From Bradyrhizobium sp. WSM471 (lineage in GTDB: Bacteria; Pseudomonadota; Alphaproteobacteria; Rhizobiales; Xanthobacteraceae), in assembly GCF_000244915.1 (NCBI RefSeq), contig NZ_CM001442.1:7313012-7377011 (forward strand): DNA of 64,000 nucleotides. The letters run 5' to 3'. Positions 8,319-17,297 of the stretch are shown piece by piece. Below the pieces are notes generated by a model, which saw only the letters and a list, made by a program, of their open reading frames with translations, searched no databases and was not told where the DNA came from. The first letter of the stretch is position 1. Each line of letters opens with the position of its first letter. The translations under genes and the position numbers were made by a program.

Positions 8319-8442
8319 GGCTGTAACCCCGGCTCATGCGGCTGTCGAGAACGGCCGGGATCACTTTGGCGCGGGTTGACCCCGCTTTGTCCATGGCTAT
8401 AGTCCGCCGGCTTCGCGACGCCCTGTTTGGGGCCGACCGAGG

Positions 8443-8527
8443 GCCCCTGTGGCGGAACTGGTAGACGCGCTCGACTCAAAATCGAGTTCCGCAAGGAGTG
8501 CTGGTTCGATTCCGGCCAGGGGCACCA
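8443..8527 (+). tRNA. tRNA-Leu (CAA)
   Basis: An 85-nt tRNA including an encoded CCA. The acceptor arm GCCCCTG (8443-8449) pairs with CAGGGGC (8517-8523). The anticodon stem CTCGA/TCGAG encloses the loop CTCAAAA, giving anticodon CAA at 8477-8479. It has the long variable arm typical of tRNA-Leu and a TTCGATT T-loop. No integrase or att duplication is seen nearby. Confidence 0.95.
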
Positions 8528-8579
8528 CGCTTCGCCCTTTCGGGCTTCGGCGTGGCGCAGCCCGAAAGGGTGAAGCGTG
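8526..8579 (+). repeat. 21-bp-arm inverted repeat abutting tRNA-Leu
   Basis: Arms at 8526-8546 and 8559-8579 pair over 21 positions with one G-T pair, around a 12-base loop. The first arm begins inside the encoded CCA. It can act as a terminator or processing signal for the tRNA, and it resembles a bacterial palindromic repeat. There is no T-tract. Confidence 0.75.
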
Positions 8580-8685
8580 TCCGGCGAAGCCTCTTGGCGA
8601 AGACGGACCACCTCCCCCTCCCTAGCAATCGTCACATCCCGCCTGTATAAACCGGTAGCTTCTTCCGCAATTCGAAGGAGCTCAT

Positions 8686-8988
8686 ATGAACGACCTGCAC
8701 ACGTGGCTTTCGCAACAGCACCACGGCCTGCGGACTTTCCGGATCTTTCAGCAAAAGCTCGAGACGCTCGGCCGCGACGACCCCGAAAAGCGCGGCCTGT
8801 GCCGTCTGTTGAGCGGTCTCGTCGGCAGCTATGTCGAGACGTTCGATGAGGCCCCGCTGCCCGTCGAAGTCGCTGACAGTGCCTATCATCGCCTGCTGAC
8901 GTTGGTCGCAAGCCTCGATCTCGAGGGCGACACCAGCCGGCGGCTCGCCGACATCAACCGGGTTGCGACCTGCGAACTCTGGCAGTGA
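8686..8988 (+). CDS. hypothetical protein, 100 aa
   Basis: A 100-residue soluble protein starting MNDLHTWLSQQHHGLRTF, with a clear AAGGAG ribosome site at the proper distance. It appears mostly helical and lacks cysteines except near the ends. It has no signal peptide, membrane segment or recognisable motif. It stands alone between tRNA-Leu and the next small gene. I do not recognise the family. Confidence 0.65.
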   Translation: MNDLHTWLSQQHHGLRTFRIFQQKLETLGRDDPEKRGLCRLLSGLVGSYVETFDEAPLPVEVADSAYHRLLTLVASLDLEGDTSRRLADINRVATCELWQ

Positions 8989-9120
8989 CGAGAGCGGGCG
9001 GCCGTACGGCTCGCATCCGCATTCCCGGACACTTCGCCAGGAGAGGGCCGCGTGCTTCCCGGTATGACCTTCCGACGGGTTCGACTTCGCGGAGCCAGTC
9101 CCTATATCGTGCGGCAACGT

Positions 9121-9378
9121 ATGTTGATGCAGCGAGCAACTTTGATGGCCAGGAGACGCGCGACGGAAACGGAAGCCGACGATCTCCCCCGCTATTTTGT
9201 CTGGGTGCGCGGTCTTGAGGCCCCCGAACCGCAGAAATGGATGACGATGGATTTCGGCGTCGGTGACTGGAAACGGCCGCTCGTGCTCGCCTATCTGGAG
9301 CTGCCGGAGGGCGAGCGACACTTGCCGTTGTCGGCGCTGGCCCGGCGATATCCGCCGCCGCGGGCTGAGCCCTCCTAG
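9121..9378 (+). CDS. hypothetical protein, about 85 aa
   Basis: The frame is open from 9052, but composition looks coding from about 9145 on (ADDLPRYFVWVRGLEA then MDFGVGDWKRPLVLAYLELPEG). Candidate starts are ATG 9121, 9127 and 9145; none has a strong ribosome site. The protein is soluble with no known motif. It is convergent with the GGDEF gene, 78 bp away. Confidence 0.5.
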   Translation: MLMQRATLMARRRATETEADDLPRYFVWVRGLEAPEPQKWMTMDFGVGDWKRPLVLAYLELPEGERHLPLSALARRYPPPRAEPS

Positions 9379-9456
9379 CGCCGCCATCCGGTGAGAGGCC
9401 GCCCGCTGTTCTCTTGCCACAGGGCGCGGCCTTGACCGGTCGAATGAGCGAAGCGC

Positions 9457-11379
9457 CTACGCGGCCTTGCTCTCGCTTTTGACTGAACGCACCGTTGCGA
9501 GTGCAGCGACGGCTTCGTCGCCGATCCGGTCGGCATCGGGCAGCGCGTGGTCAGGCCCTTCCACGCGGTTGCGGCCATTCTGCTTGGCGCGATAGAGTGC
9601 ATCGTCGGCGACACGCAACAGTTCGGTAAAATTGCCGCCTGCCTCCGGGAAGCTGGCGACGCCGGCCGAGATCGTGACACGCGGCAGATGCCCCTCGGCA
9701 TAGCGGATGGTGAGAGCCTCGATTTTGCCGCGCAACGCTTCTGCGCGCGCCACAGCTTCGTCCATGTCCGTGTTCGGCAGCAAGACGACGAACTCCTCGC
9801 CGCCGAAGCGACATGGCACGGCATCGTCGGCAAAGAGAGTCCGTAATATCTCGCCGACATGACGCAGCACGGCGTCGCCGGCATCGTGGCCGTGATTGTC
9901 GTTGAAGCTTTTGAAGTGGTCGACGTCGATGGTGAGGACGCTCAACGGGGTCTTGTGGCGCTCGGCACGCAGCAACTCCCGACGTGCCATCTCCAGCAAG
10001 TAACGGCGATTGTTCAGTCCCGTGAGCACATCGCGCACCGATTGGTCGCGCAAGCCCTCGCGCAGTTTCATGTTGGCGATGGCAATCGACAGATGTTCGG
10101 CGCAGGCATGCCCCAGCCGCGCCCGATCGGCAAAGCGCGCCTTGGCTTCCTCGGCCGTCTCCGACTGGTCGAACGTATATTCGAGGTGCAGCAGGCCGAC
10201 AGTGTCGCCATGGGCAACGATCGGAATGCAGCAATAGTTGTCGTTGACCCCATCATGGACGTGATCGCAGTGAAACTCGATCTCGCTGGTGCCGTGCACA
10301 TAGGCATGACCACGACGCAGGCTCCAGCAATCCTCGGGATGGATGCTCGCCGTGTGCGACTTGCCGTTCCACTCCGTCGCCACCTCCAGCACGTCGCGCG
10401 AATTGGCATAGATGAAGAGGCTGCCCTTGCATTCCGGCATCAGGCGGCCGAGCACCGATGAGATCATGTCGTAGAGCTCGGTTTCCGACTTGGCCGATTG
10501 CAGCCATTCGCTGAGCTCCGAGAGGGTGCGGGTGGCCGCGTTGAGGCGATCGTTCTCCACCAAGCTCTTCTTGAACACGGTCAGCGCGCGGGCCATCAGG
10601 CCCAGCTCGTTGCTGCGGTCGGCATACGGAATGTCGGCATCAAGATGCCCTTTCGCTATCAGCTCCATGCTGGAGGTGATGCGGTGGATGGGCGTGGAGA
10701 CGTCGCGGATCACGAATATCAGCGTTGCAAGGCCGATCAGGACGGACACGCCGTTAACGGCCCAAAGGATCAGTGAATCGAACTTGCTCTCTGCGATCGC
10801 CTCGTCGATCGCAGCGTCGGCCTCCTGGTTGGCAAGCTTGATACCGTCGTTGATGAGGTCGACCACGCCCTGGAAGTGCGCCTCGGTCTCGACGTTCACG
10901 ATTTCGGAGTAGCGTAGGCGGTCCTTTGCGAGTTCGGGATCGAGGATCAGCGCTTGGTACTTGCCATACTGCGTCCATTTGTTGGCGAACTGCTCAAAGA
11001 TCAGCTTGAGCGCGCTGCCATCCTTCAGTGTCGCCTTGAGCGCCGCGATCCGCTGGTCGAGTGTCGCGATGCGGGCATTGAAGGCCCTCTCGACATCCGC
11101 GCGCTGCTCGGGGGTCGCGGTCAGAGCAATGCGGTAGGAGGCCGAGCGGACGCGGGCGACCAGGAGGTTGATCTCGCCCAACGCACGCAGCTTTGGCAGC
11201 CGATCGCGGCCGACAGCCTCGATCGTATCCTGGAGCGCGGTGAGCCGCATCTTGGTCATCGCCGAAACGCCGCCGAGAATCAGCAGGAGGAGAAAGACGG
11301 AGGTCAGCAGTGAGTTCTTGATCGAGACGCTCAGAGACTTCTCAGCCAATTTAAATGCCATGGTGCCAAACGCCTTCAA
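9457..11379 (-). CDS. membrane diguanylate cyclase: sensor, HAMP, GAF-like, GGDEF
   Basis: The 640-residue protein has a transmembrane segment near 20-42, a helical periplasmic sensor (about 45-205, four-helix-bundle style), a second transmembrane segment (about 208-228), HAMP (about 229-285), a GAF-like domain (about 300-455) and GGDEF. The active site RFGGEEF is intact (GGEEF at 526-530), so it should make cyclic di-GMP. The RxxD inhibitory site normally five residues upstream is absent (ADDA there), suggesting no classical product inhibition. It is divergent from the response-regulator/kinase pair across a 381-bp gap. Confidence 0.9.
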   Translation of the reverse strand: MKAFGTMAFKLAEKSLSVSIKNSLLTSVFLLLLILGGVSAMTKMRLTALQDTIEAVGRDRLPKLRALGEINLLVARVRSASYRIALTATPEQRADVERAFNARIATLDQRIAALKATLKDGSALKLIFEQFANKWTQYGKYQALILDPELAKDRLRYSEIVNVETEAHFQGVVDLINDGIKLANQEADAAIDEAIAESKFDSLILWAVNGVSVLIGLATLIFVIRDVSTPIHRITSSMELIAKGHLDADIPYADRSNELGLMARALTVFKKSLVENDRLNAATRTLSELSEWLQSAKSETELYDMISSVLGRLMPECKGSLFIYANSRDVLEVATEWNGKSHTASIHPEDCWSLRRGHAYVHGTSEIEFHCDHVHDGVNDNYCCIPIVAHGDTVGLLHLEYTFDQSETAEEAKARFADRARLGHACAEHLSIAIANMKLREGLRDQSVRDVLTGLNNRRYLLEMARRELLRAERHKTPLSVLTIDVDHFKSFNDNHGHDAGDAVLRHVGEILRTLFADDAVPCRFGGEEFVVLLPNTDMDEAVARAEALRGKIEALTIRYAEGHLPRVTISAGVASFPEAGGNFTELLRVADDALYRAKQNGRNRVEGPDHALPDADRIGDEAVAALATVRSVKSESKAA

Positions 11380-11760
11380 TGAAAAATGCTCGCGGTGCGG
11401 GACCGCGAGATTGCACGCTGCCAGCGCATGGAACCTTGGCTCGAAATGTCGCCATTCGGTTAAGCCTTACGGCGCGGGTGTGTCGTCGCAATGCGCGGCT
11501 CGCAGGCATCAAGCGAACATTCGACCAGCAGAATCAAAGCGAAGCTTGCCTAATGGCAAACTGCGGGAGATTTGGCGGGCTGCTTGCGCATGTATCAGAC
11601 TGGTTAACGAGCTTCTGCCATGGCTGGTTAATGGAGAATGGCTGACGCAGCTCTTACCTCCTTGGGGGACAAGCGTTCTGCCCCATGATTATGGGTGTCG
11701 CGGCGTCCGCACCGCGGCTAAGCTTGGCTTTGCGCCGCGGGGGACACGGGGTGCAGGACG
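11380..11760. other. 381-bp divergent intergenic region
   Basis: No convincing gene was found on either strand. The region lies between the divergent GGDEF gene and the response-regulator gene, so it should hold both promoters. Several GGTTAA motifs occur (about 11458, 11604, 11626), but none forms a full TTAA-N7-TTAA CtrA site. The right half is less GC-rich than the flanking coding DNA. Confidence 0.5.
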
Positions 11761-12450
11761 ATGATCATGACCGAACAGGGCGAGACGGGTGAAGCCATCA
11801 CCATCCTCCTCGTCGAGGACGACGCGCCGACCTGCTGGCGGCTCCACGACGCGCTGGTCAAGGCCGGCTACGAGGTCCGCAGCGCCGGCACGCTCGCAGA
11901 GGCCCGCGCCGGACTCGGCGAGCAGGCGCCGCGCGTGCTGCTCACCGATCTGCGGTTGCCCGACGGCCACGGCGTCGAGCTGATCCGCGAGACGAGGCAA
12001 CGCTTTCCCGACACCGAGATCATGGTGATCTCGGCGCTCGGGGACGAAGAGAGTGTGATCTCCGCGATCACGGTCGGCGCCACCGGCTATCTCCTGAAGG
12101 ATGCGTTCCCCACCGATATCGCCACCACCGTGCGCGATCTGGTCGCCGGTCATTCGCCGATCTCGGCCTCGATCGCCCGCTTCATCGTGCGCAGAACACA
12201 AGGTACCGCGCAGAATGCGGCCGAGCCTCCGCCGGGTCCCGCGCTCAACACCGCAAGGCTCACCCCACGCGAGATCGACATCCTCTGGGGCATCGCCAAA
12301 GGTTTCAGCTACGCCGAGATCGCGAGCCATCTCGGCCTGTCCCGGCAGACCGTGCCCGGCCACATCAAGAACATCTATCGCAAGCTCGAGGTGCACACCC
12401 GCAGCGAAGCGGTGTTCGAAGCGGTGCAGCAGGGCCTGATCAAGCTGTGA
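11761..12450 (+). CDS. NarL/LuxR-type response regulator
   Basis: The 229-residue protein has a receiver domain (about 12-130) with acidic pocket E19-D20-D21, phosphoacceptor Asp63 in LLTDLRLPDG and Lys113 in YLLKDAF. A C-terminal LuxR helix-turn-helix (about 165-228) contains LTPREIDILWGIAKGFSYAE and IKNIYRKLEVHTR. A start at 11767 is also possible. Its stop overlaps the GTG of the following histidine kinase by 4 bp, so the two form a cognate two-component pair. Confidence 0.9.
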   Translation: MIMTEQGETGEAITILLVEDDAPTCWRLHDALVKAGYEVRSAGTLAEARAGLGEQAPRVLLTDLRLPDGHGVELIRETRQRFPDTEIMVISALGDEESVISAITVGATGYLLKDAFPTDIATTVRDLVAGHSPISASIARFIVRRTQGTAQNAAEPPPGPALNTARLTPREIDILWGIAKGFSYAEIASHLGLSRQTVPGHIKNIYRKLEVHTRSEAVFEAVQQGLIKL

Positions 12451-14384
12451 GCGAGATCGCGGCGAAGGCACCGGTCAAACCCGCGCGGCGCCGGCTGCTG
12501 GTCTCGCGCCTCGTGCCCTATCTGCTGCTCCAGGCGCTGATAGTGGTCGCGACCATCCTCGGGCTGCGGCTGCTCCAGCCCAGCGACCCCGACGACTTTG
12601 CCCTGAGCGAATTCTCGCTGCGCGAGGACGGCGTGGCGCGTCCCGTGACGCTCCCGCATTTCACGTCGTCACGCTACTCCCTGGCCGACCCGCCGCTCTA
12701 CACCGGCGCCTTCACGTTCCGCCGTGGCGATGTGGCGTCGGGATGGTCGGTATTCCTGCCGCGCTTCAGCAACGCGGTGGAGGTCGCAGTCAACGGCGTC
12801 GTCATCCTGGATTCCCGGCGCGATGCCAACGCCAACCGGCCCGACCGCAACACCCCGCAGATCGCGACAATCCCGTCCTCGCTGCTGCGCGAGGGCGCGA
12901 ACGAGATCACGGTGCGGCTGTTGGTTTGGGGACCGCTCAAGGGCTTTCTGGACACCGTCTATGTCGGGCCGGATGCGGCCTTGCGGCCGGCCTTCGAGAC
13001 ACGCACGCTGATGTTCGTCACGTTGCCCGTGGTGTTCTCCGCCTGGCAATCGATACTCGCCGTCATCCTGGCGATCATGTGGCTGATGCGCCGCCGCGAG
13101 CCGGTTTACGGCGTGCTGGCCGTGGCGATGGTCCTCGGCGTGGTGCAGGCCTTCGCGCCGCCACCGGTGCCCCCCGTCAACACGTCCCGGCTCGCCGCGG
13201 TGTTGCTCGCGTCCGCACCGATCGAGAGCGCCCTGGTCGTCGTCTTTGGCGTGCTGTTCTTCGGCTGGCGCTGGCCGCGTTACGGCATGCTGCTGTTCGC
13301 GCCGGGGCTCGTCGTGTTCATTGTCGGACTGATCGCCGGCCCGCCGCTGCCGCGCATTCTGTTTCTCCTGTTGGGGATTCCCACCGTTGGGCTCTGCCTG
13401 TTGCTGATGGCCTGCGTCACCGCCGCCGCGGTGGTGCGGCGGCAGGACGCGGCAAGCTTCACGCTCGGCTGCGCGGTGACCATCGTGCTGATCTGCTGGG
13501 TCCACGATATTCTGTCGGTGTTCGAGGTCGTGACCGACGAGCGCATCTTCCTCTCGCGCCTGTCCTATTCGGCGATGCTGGTCGCGATCGGCGCCGGCTT
13601 GACCTGGCGGTTCGCGCGCGCGCTGAACCAGGTAGACAGCTTTGCCGACCAGCTCGTGACACGCGTACGCGAGGCAGAGGAGCGGCTGAAGGCGAGCTTT
13701 GCCCGCGAGGAGGAGCGTGCACGGGCCGCCGCGCTCGCCAATGAGCGCACGCGGCTGATGCGCGACCTGCATGACGGCCTCGGCGGCCAGCTCATCAGCA
13801 TCGTGGCACTGTCCGAGCGCGGGCACGAGGGCGCGACCATCACCGACGCCGCCCGTGCGGCGCTGAAGGACCTCCGCCTCGTCATCGACTCCATGGACGA
13901 CATCGGCGGCGACCTGATGCTTGCACTCGGCTCCTGGCGCGAGCGCACGACCGCGCAATTGCGACCGCACGACATCGCGCTCGACTGGAACGTGGCCACG
14001 CCGCAGGGGCTGCCGCTGCATCCCGAGCTCAGGCCATGGCATGTCATCCAGATCGTGCGCATCCTCGACGAGGCCGTGACCAATGCGGTCAAGCACGCAG
14101 AGGCCCGCCGCATCGCAGTCACCATCGAGACGGTCGACGAAGGTCAGGGACCGTACGGTGTGATCAAGGTCGCGGATGACGGCAAGGGCTTTGCGAACGG
14201 TTCTGCGCCGGTCGGCAGTGGCGGGGCCACCAACGCGAGCCAGACCGCGCGGGGCCTTCGCAACATGAGGAGCCGTGCCGCGCGCTGCGGGGCGATGCTC
14301 GATCTGAGCTCCAATTCCTCAGGCACGCGCGTGCGGCTGCAATTGCCGCAGATTTTCCCCGACAGCGGTGCCGCCGTTGGCTGA
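12447..14384 (+). CDS. sensor histidine kinase, 7TM-type sensor with HisKA_3 core
   Basis: The 645-residue protein starts at a GTG overlapping the response regulator stop. One transmembrane helix (about 22-43) leads to an extracytoplasmic beta-rich domain (about 50-180) resembling the jelly-roll sensor of 7TMR-DISM proteins. About seven hydrophobic segments follow (185-395), then a coiled coil. The phosphoacceptor is His442 in RLMRDLHDGLGGQL, a NarX/DegS-type HisKA_3 motif. The ATPase has N-box DEAVTNAVKHA and G-box VADDGKGF. This class of sensor may bind carbohydrate-like ligands, but the signal here is unknown. Confidence 0.88.
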   Translation: MSEIAAKAPVKPARRRLLVSRLVPYLLLQALIVVATILGLRLLQPSDPDDFALSEFSLREDGVARPVTLPHFTSSRYSLADPPLYTGAFTFRRGDVASGWSVFLPRFSNAVEVAVNGVVILDSRRDANANRPDRNTPQIATIPSSLLREGANEITVRLLVWGPLKGFLDTVYVGPDAALRPAFETRTLMFVTLPVVFSAWQSILAVILAIMWLMRRREPVYGVLAVAMVLGVVQAFAPPPVPPVNTSRLAAVLLASAPIESALVVVFGVLFFGWRWPRYGMLLFAPGLVVFIVGLIAGPPLPRILFLLLGIPTVGLCLLLMACVTAAAVVRRQDAASFTLGCAVTIVLICWVHDILSVFEVVTDERIFLSRLSYSAMLVAIGAGLTWRFARALNQVDSFADQLVTRVREAEERLKASFAREEERARAAALANERTRLMRDLHDGLGGQLISIVALSERGHEGATITDAARAALKDLRLVIDSMDDIGGDLMLALGSWRERTTAQLRPHDIALDWNVATPQGLPLHPELRPWHVIQIVRILDEAVTNAVKHAEARRIAVTIETVDEGQGPYGVIKVADDGKGFANGSAPVGSGGATNASQTARGLRNMRSRAARCGAMLDLSSNSSGTRVRLQLPQIFPDSGAAVG

Positions 14385-14390
14385 AAAGCC

Positions 14391-14425
14391 CCCTCTCCGA
14401 ACGTATGGGGCGCGCGGAGAGAGGG
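14391..14425. terminator. imperfect hairpin between convergent genes
   Basis: CCCTCTCCG (14391-14399) pairs with CGGAGAGAGGG (14415-14425) with a 2-nt bulge. It lies just after the kinase stop (14384) and ahead of the opposing stop at 14502. No T-tract is present, so the terminator role is tentative. Confidence 0.45.
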
Positions 14426-14501
14426 ACGGGCCGGATGATTTGCCTGCGGAAGACGGGGGGTTCGTCCGCAATGCTCCTTCGCCCGAACTCTTTCGTCTTT
14501 C

Positions 14502-14783
14502 TCAGCGCACGCCGACGCGATTGACCGGACCACCGCGATTCATCGGCGTGCCCGCGCGCACGCCGACACCGGGCGCACCGACCCCGGGTGTCGCGACCGC
14601 GACCGCGGCGGCCGGCGCAACCACCACTGCCGCTGTCGGCCGCACCACGCAGCCCTTGGGTATGCCGACCGTCTTGCAATAGACCACCGCCTGCGCCGGG
14701 CTCGTGCCCAGCGAAACCATCACCACGCCTGCCAGCGCCAAAATCGCCAGCCCGGCACTCAGCGCTCCCGCTCTTTTCGACAT
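14502..14783 (-). CDS. small exported Ala/Val/Gly-rich protein, hypothetical
   Basis: The 93-residue protein has a signal peptide (about 1-32, ending AQA). The mature N-terminus VVYCKTVGIPKGCVVRP carries two cysteines and is followed by a low-complexity Ala/Val/Pro/Gly tail. The start at 14783 follows an AGGAGAGC ribosome site; the upstream extension to 14879 lacks support. No known domain is evident. The two cysteines could form one disulfide in the periplasm. Confidence 0.65.
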   Translation of the reverse strand: MSKRAGALSAGLAILALAGVVMVSLGTSPAQAVVYCKTVGIPKGCVVRPTAAVVVAPAAAVAVATPGVGAPGVGVRAGTPMNRGGPVNRVGVR

Positions 14784-15016
14784 CTTGCTCTCCTGCTTCC
14801 CGTTCGGCGTCCCGATGCGATCACCGGGTCTCGCAGCCAACGTGCAGCCTGAATGACAAAAGACGGCGCGCTGATACATGCCATGAAAATGGGGGTACGG
14901 CGGCGGGGTGGACTGGCCGATGCCATGAACATGGCATGGACCTGCGCCCGGCGCTCGCGAGATGGTCCGGCCCGCTTGATCCCAGGCGGACCAACGACAT
15001 CCCCAAGGAGGTGTTT

Positions 15017-15241
15017 ATGAAGATTTCGATTCTTGCCGTGCTGCTGCTCGCCGCTACCGCCCAGACCGCCGCTGCGCAATCCGGTCCGACGCCGCAGGAG
15101 CAGATGACCTGCCGAAGCGACGCGAGCAAATTCTGCGCCGAACACATCGGCAAGCCACCGCAGATGAATGCCTGCCTGCGCGAGAACAAGTCGAAGCTTT
15201 CGGACGGCTGCCGCAAGGTCGTGGAGTCGCACGGCGGGTGA
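15017..15241 (+). CDS. small exported cysteine-rich-repeat protein
   Basis: The 74-residue protein has a signal peptide (about 1-20, ending TAAAQ). The mature part has four cysteines in the pattern TCRSDASKFCAEH...MNACLRENKSKLSDGCRKV, which resembles the Golgi-apparatus cys-rich repeat (PF00839). The function is unknown. ATG 15017 is preceded by AAGGAGG (15005-15011), a near-perfect ribosome site, so the long upstream extension is rejected. Confidence 0.75.
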   Translation: MKISILAVLLLAATAQTAAAQSGPTPQEQMTCRSDASKFCAEHIGKPPQMNACLRENKSKLSDGCRKVVESHGG

Positions 15242-15339
15242 GTGGTCGCCGTCCACAGCACCGGCGCCAATGCCGTCAGGCCATAGACGTCGATGCGCCG
15301 GTTATAAGTCGGGCGAGCGCACGACGGCGAGGATGGACG

Positions 15340-16050
15340 CTAATCGTCATCGCCGAATAGCCTGATCTGCGGAAAGCCGCCGCGCGGCCCGCTCGGGACC
15401 TCGCGCGCATCGGCATCCTCACGGATGTTGCGCGCGACGTCGTCCCAATCGGTGCGGTCGCGCATCACACGCGGCTCGCGGGAATCGTAATGACGGCGCT
15501 CGGCCCAGCGCTCACGGCGCTCCGTCCGGCGCCGTTCAGACGTGGCGCGCTTGACGTCAGAATCCCTGGCCTTGGCATAGGCGTTGTCCGACGAGGATGA
15601 CGGCTCTGTCGATGCTTGTCGCTCGGCAGGCTTTGCGACTTGCGGAGGCAACGCCGGTGGCGGTTTCGGGGGCTCCACCGCGGCCGCTCGCGAAGGCTGT
15701 TGCGCTGGCGGTGCGCTGGCCTGAGTGGTCTGCGTGTCGGCCTTCACCGCTTCGGACTTTGCCTCAGGGTTGGACTCGGCCTTGGCATCGGATTTGGCTT
15801 CGGTCTGCGCTGGCGCGGCGAGCATGGCGCCGAAGGCTTGCGAGCCGGTGAGATATTGCAGGCGCTCGGATGGCGCGTCCGTCGTGGCGGGCTTGGCGTC
15901 AGCGCGCTGCGCGATCTTGCTGGTATCAGGCCCCTGCTTGGGCGATACCGGATTCATGATATTGCCGGCGACAATGCCGCCGCCGAGACCAATGGCGATG
16001 GCTGCGACGATGGTTCCTGCACCGACGAAATAGGCTGTCGAGGCGCGCAT
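15340..16050 (-). CDS. membrane-anchored low-complexity protein, hypothetical
   Basis: The 236-residue protein has one N-terminal transmembrane segment (about 6-31, rich in Ala/Gly/Ile). A long Ala/Lys/Glu/Pro-rich region follows (about 75-155), then an Arg-rich stretch (about 165-190, with TSERRRTERRERWAERRH) and an acidic end. The bulk probably spans the periplasm. No family is recognised. The neighbour upstream at 16153-16890 on the same strand has a similar anchor-plus-linker design. Confidence 0.6.
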   Translation of the reverse strand: MRASTAYFVGAGTIVAAIAIGLGGGIVAGNIMNPVSPKQGPDTSKIAQRADAKPATTDAPSERLQYLTGSQAFGAMLAAPAQTEAKSDAKAESNPEAKSEAVKADTQTTQASAPPAQQPSRAAAVEPPKPPPALPPQVAKPAERQASTEPSSSSDNAYAKARDSDVKRATSERRRTERRERWAERRHYDSREPRVMRDRTDWDDVARNIREDADAREVPSGPRGGFPQIRLFGDDD

Positions 16051-16152
16051 TGGTCCACTCCCTCTTTGGAGCGGGCAACGCTTGTCGATTGCCTGATGTT
16101 CCCGATACAGGCGCAGTTCCGGGAGGAACTTGGTTCGGAAGAAACTTGCGCG

Positions 16153-16890
16153 TCAGATCTGCTGCGCGACCTTCTCGAGCCCGATGATGCGGGCGAGCTT
16201 GCGCACTTCCTCTTTCTGGTCGTCCCGCAGTTGGAACAGCAGCGGCATCGCGGCCGATTTCAACTGCTGGACCTCGTCGCAATTGGGATCGATCGGCACG
16301 CCCTGCACGTGCGGATTGGACAGCTTGTTGGCCGATATCTTGCGGACAACGTTGCGCAGCGCGGTTTCGACCGAGGGCCAGTAATATTCCTGCGACGACG
16401 ACAACTTCAGACGGTCCCTGATGCCCGCAATCTGCACGTCAGAGAGCAGCGAATAGGATTTCTGCGGCTGCGGCTTGGCGACGACCTTCGGCTTGGCGGG
16501 GACTTCGACCGCGGGAATCTCTGCAGCGGCCGGAGCCTCGTTCACGCTCGCCTTGGGCATCGGGAAATCGGATGGCGTGGCGGCGGCAAACGCCTGGCGC
16601 AGCGGCTCGGTCAGCACGGGCATTTGCGAGAGCTTGTCGGCCGGAACCTGGACCGGGTCGATGGCGGCCGAGGCTAGCGCCAGCGTCGGAACCAGACGGT
16701 CGGCCTTGGCCGCCCGGTTGGTTGCAAGCGGCTTAGGCGGGGTCTGCGAGATCATCTCAGCGCTGACGCTGGGCACGCTGTCGCGGCCGAGAATGGCGGT
16801 GGTGGCGGCGCCGAGGACGAGGAAGCAGGTCAGCACGACGATGGTGATGGCTTTCGACAAACGTCTCTCCGCAACCGGCTTCAAGTCCAC
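16153..16890 (-). CDS. membrane-anchored protein with C-terminal helical domain, hypothetical
   Basis: The 245-residue protein has a transmembrane anchor (about 14-35, ITIVVLTCFLVLGAATTAIL), a Pro/Ala linker (about 45-145) and a conserved-looking C-terminal helical domain (about 146-245). The last contains YSLLSDVQIAGIRDRLKLSS and LLFQLRDDQKEEVRKLARII. Its helix-rich, LTxxQ-reminiscent character suggests a periplasmic stress or scaffold protein, but this is a weak comparison. It has a predicted CtrA-site-bearing neighbour upstream. Confidence 0.6.
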   Translation of the reverse strand: MDLKPVAERRLSKAITIVVLTCFLVLGAATTAILGRDSVPSVSAEMISQTPPKPLATNRAAKADRLVPTLALASAAIDPVQVPADKLSQMPVLTEPLRQAFAAATPSDFPMPKASVNEAPAAAEIPAVEVPAKPKVVAKPQPQKSYSLLSDVQIAGIRDRLKLSSSQEYYWPSVETALRNVVRKISANKLSNPHVQGVPIDPNCDEVQQLKSAAMPLLFQLRDDQKEEVRKLARIIGLEKVAQQI

Positions 16891-16992
16891 GTGATCACTG
16901 CCCGGAAACTGGGCGAAAATTAAGGCTTAACCGTGCCATCGCGGCGGCAATCGCGCGGACTGCGGCGACATTACCTGTAAAGCTCAACAAAA

Positions 16993-17241
16993 TCAGGCCG
17001 CTAGCGCCAGATCGTAAGCGTCCTGGATGTCGGCTACGATCTCCGAGGCCTCCCAGACTCCACGCGGCTCGACCGATTGCAGCGCCACCGTCCAATTGCC
17101 GCCCCGGCGGGTGCGGGGGACGCTGACGATGTCGAAGCGCACGTTGCGGCACAGCGGATGGCGGGCCAGCGCATGGGCCACGCGAATGCGAATTTCGTCC
17201 AGCGAAGCCGCCGTCTTGGCGTTGAGAAAGTCGAAGTCCAT
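16993..17241 (-). CDS. hypothetical protein, 82 aa
   Basis: This soluble 82-residue protein (MDFDFLNAKTAASLDEIRIR at its start) has a central VRFDIVSVPRTRRGGNW and a mixed alpha/beta look. It has no signal peptide. The family is not recognised. A perfect TTAA-N7-TTAA site lies 57 bp upstream of the start, suggesting CtrA control. Confidence 0.6.
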   Translation of the reverse strand: MDFDFLNAKTAASLDEIRIRVAHALARHPLCRNVRFDIVSVPRTRRGGNWTVALQSVEPRGVWEASEIVADIQDAYDLALAA

Positions 17242-17297
17242 CGCCTGTCCCTCTCGGTCCTGATTGGCGCCTGAGGGGGATTCTGGGTGATCGATGG

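Noticed and set aside
8443..8579. tRNA-Leu as an integration site for a mobile island
   Set aside because: No integrase and no repeated 3' tRNA fragment was seen, so the tRNA is treated as ordinary.
11458..11640. Several GGTTAA motifs as CtrA sites
   Set aside because: None has the TTAA-N7-TTAA spacing.
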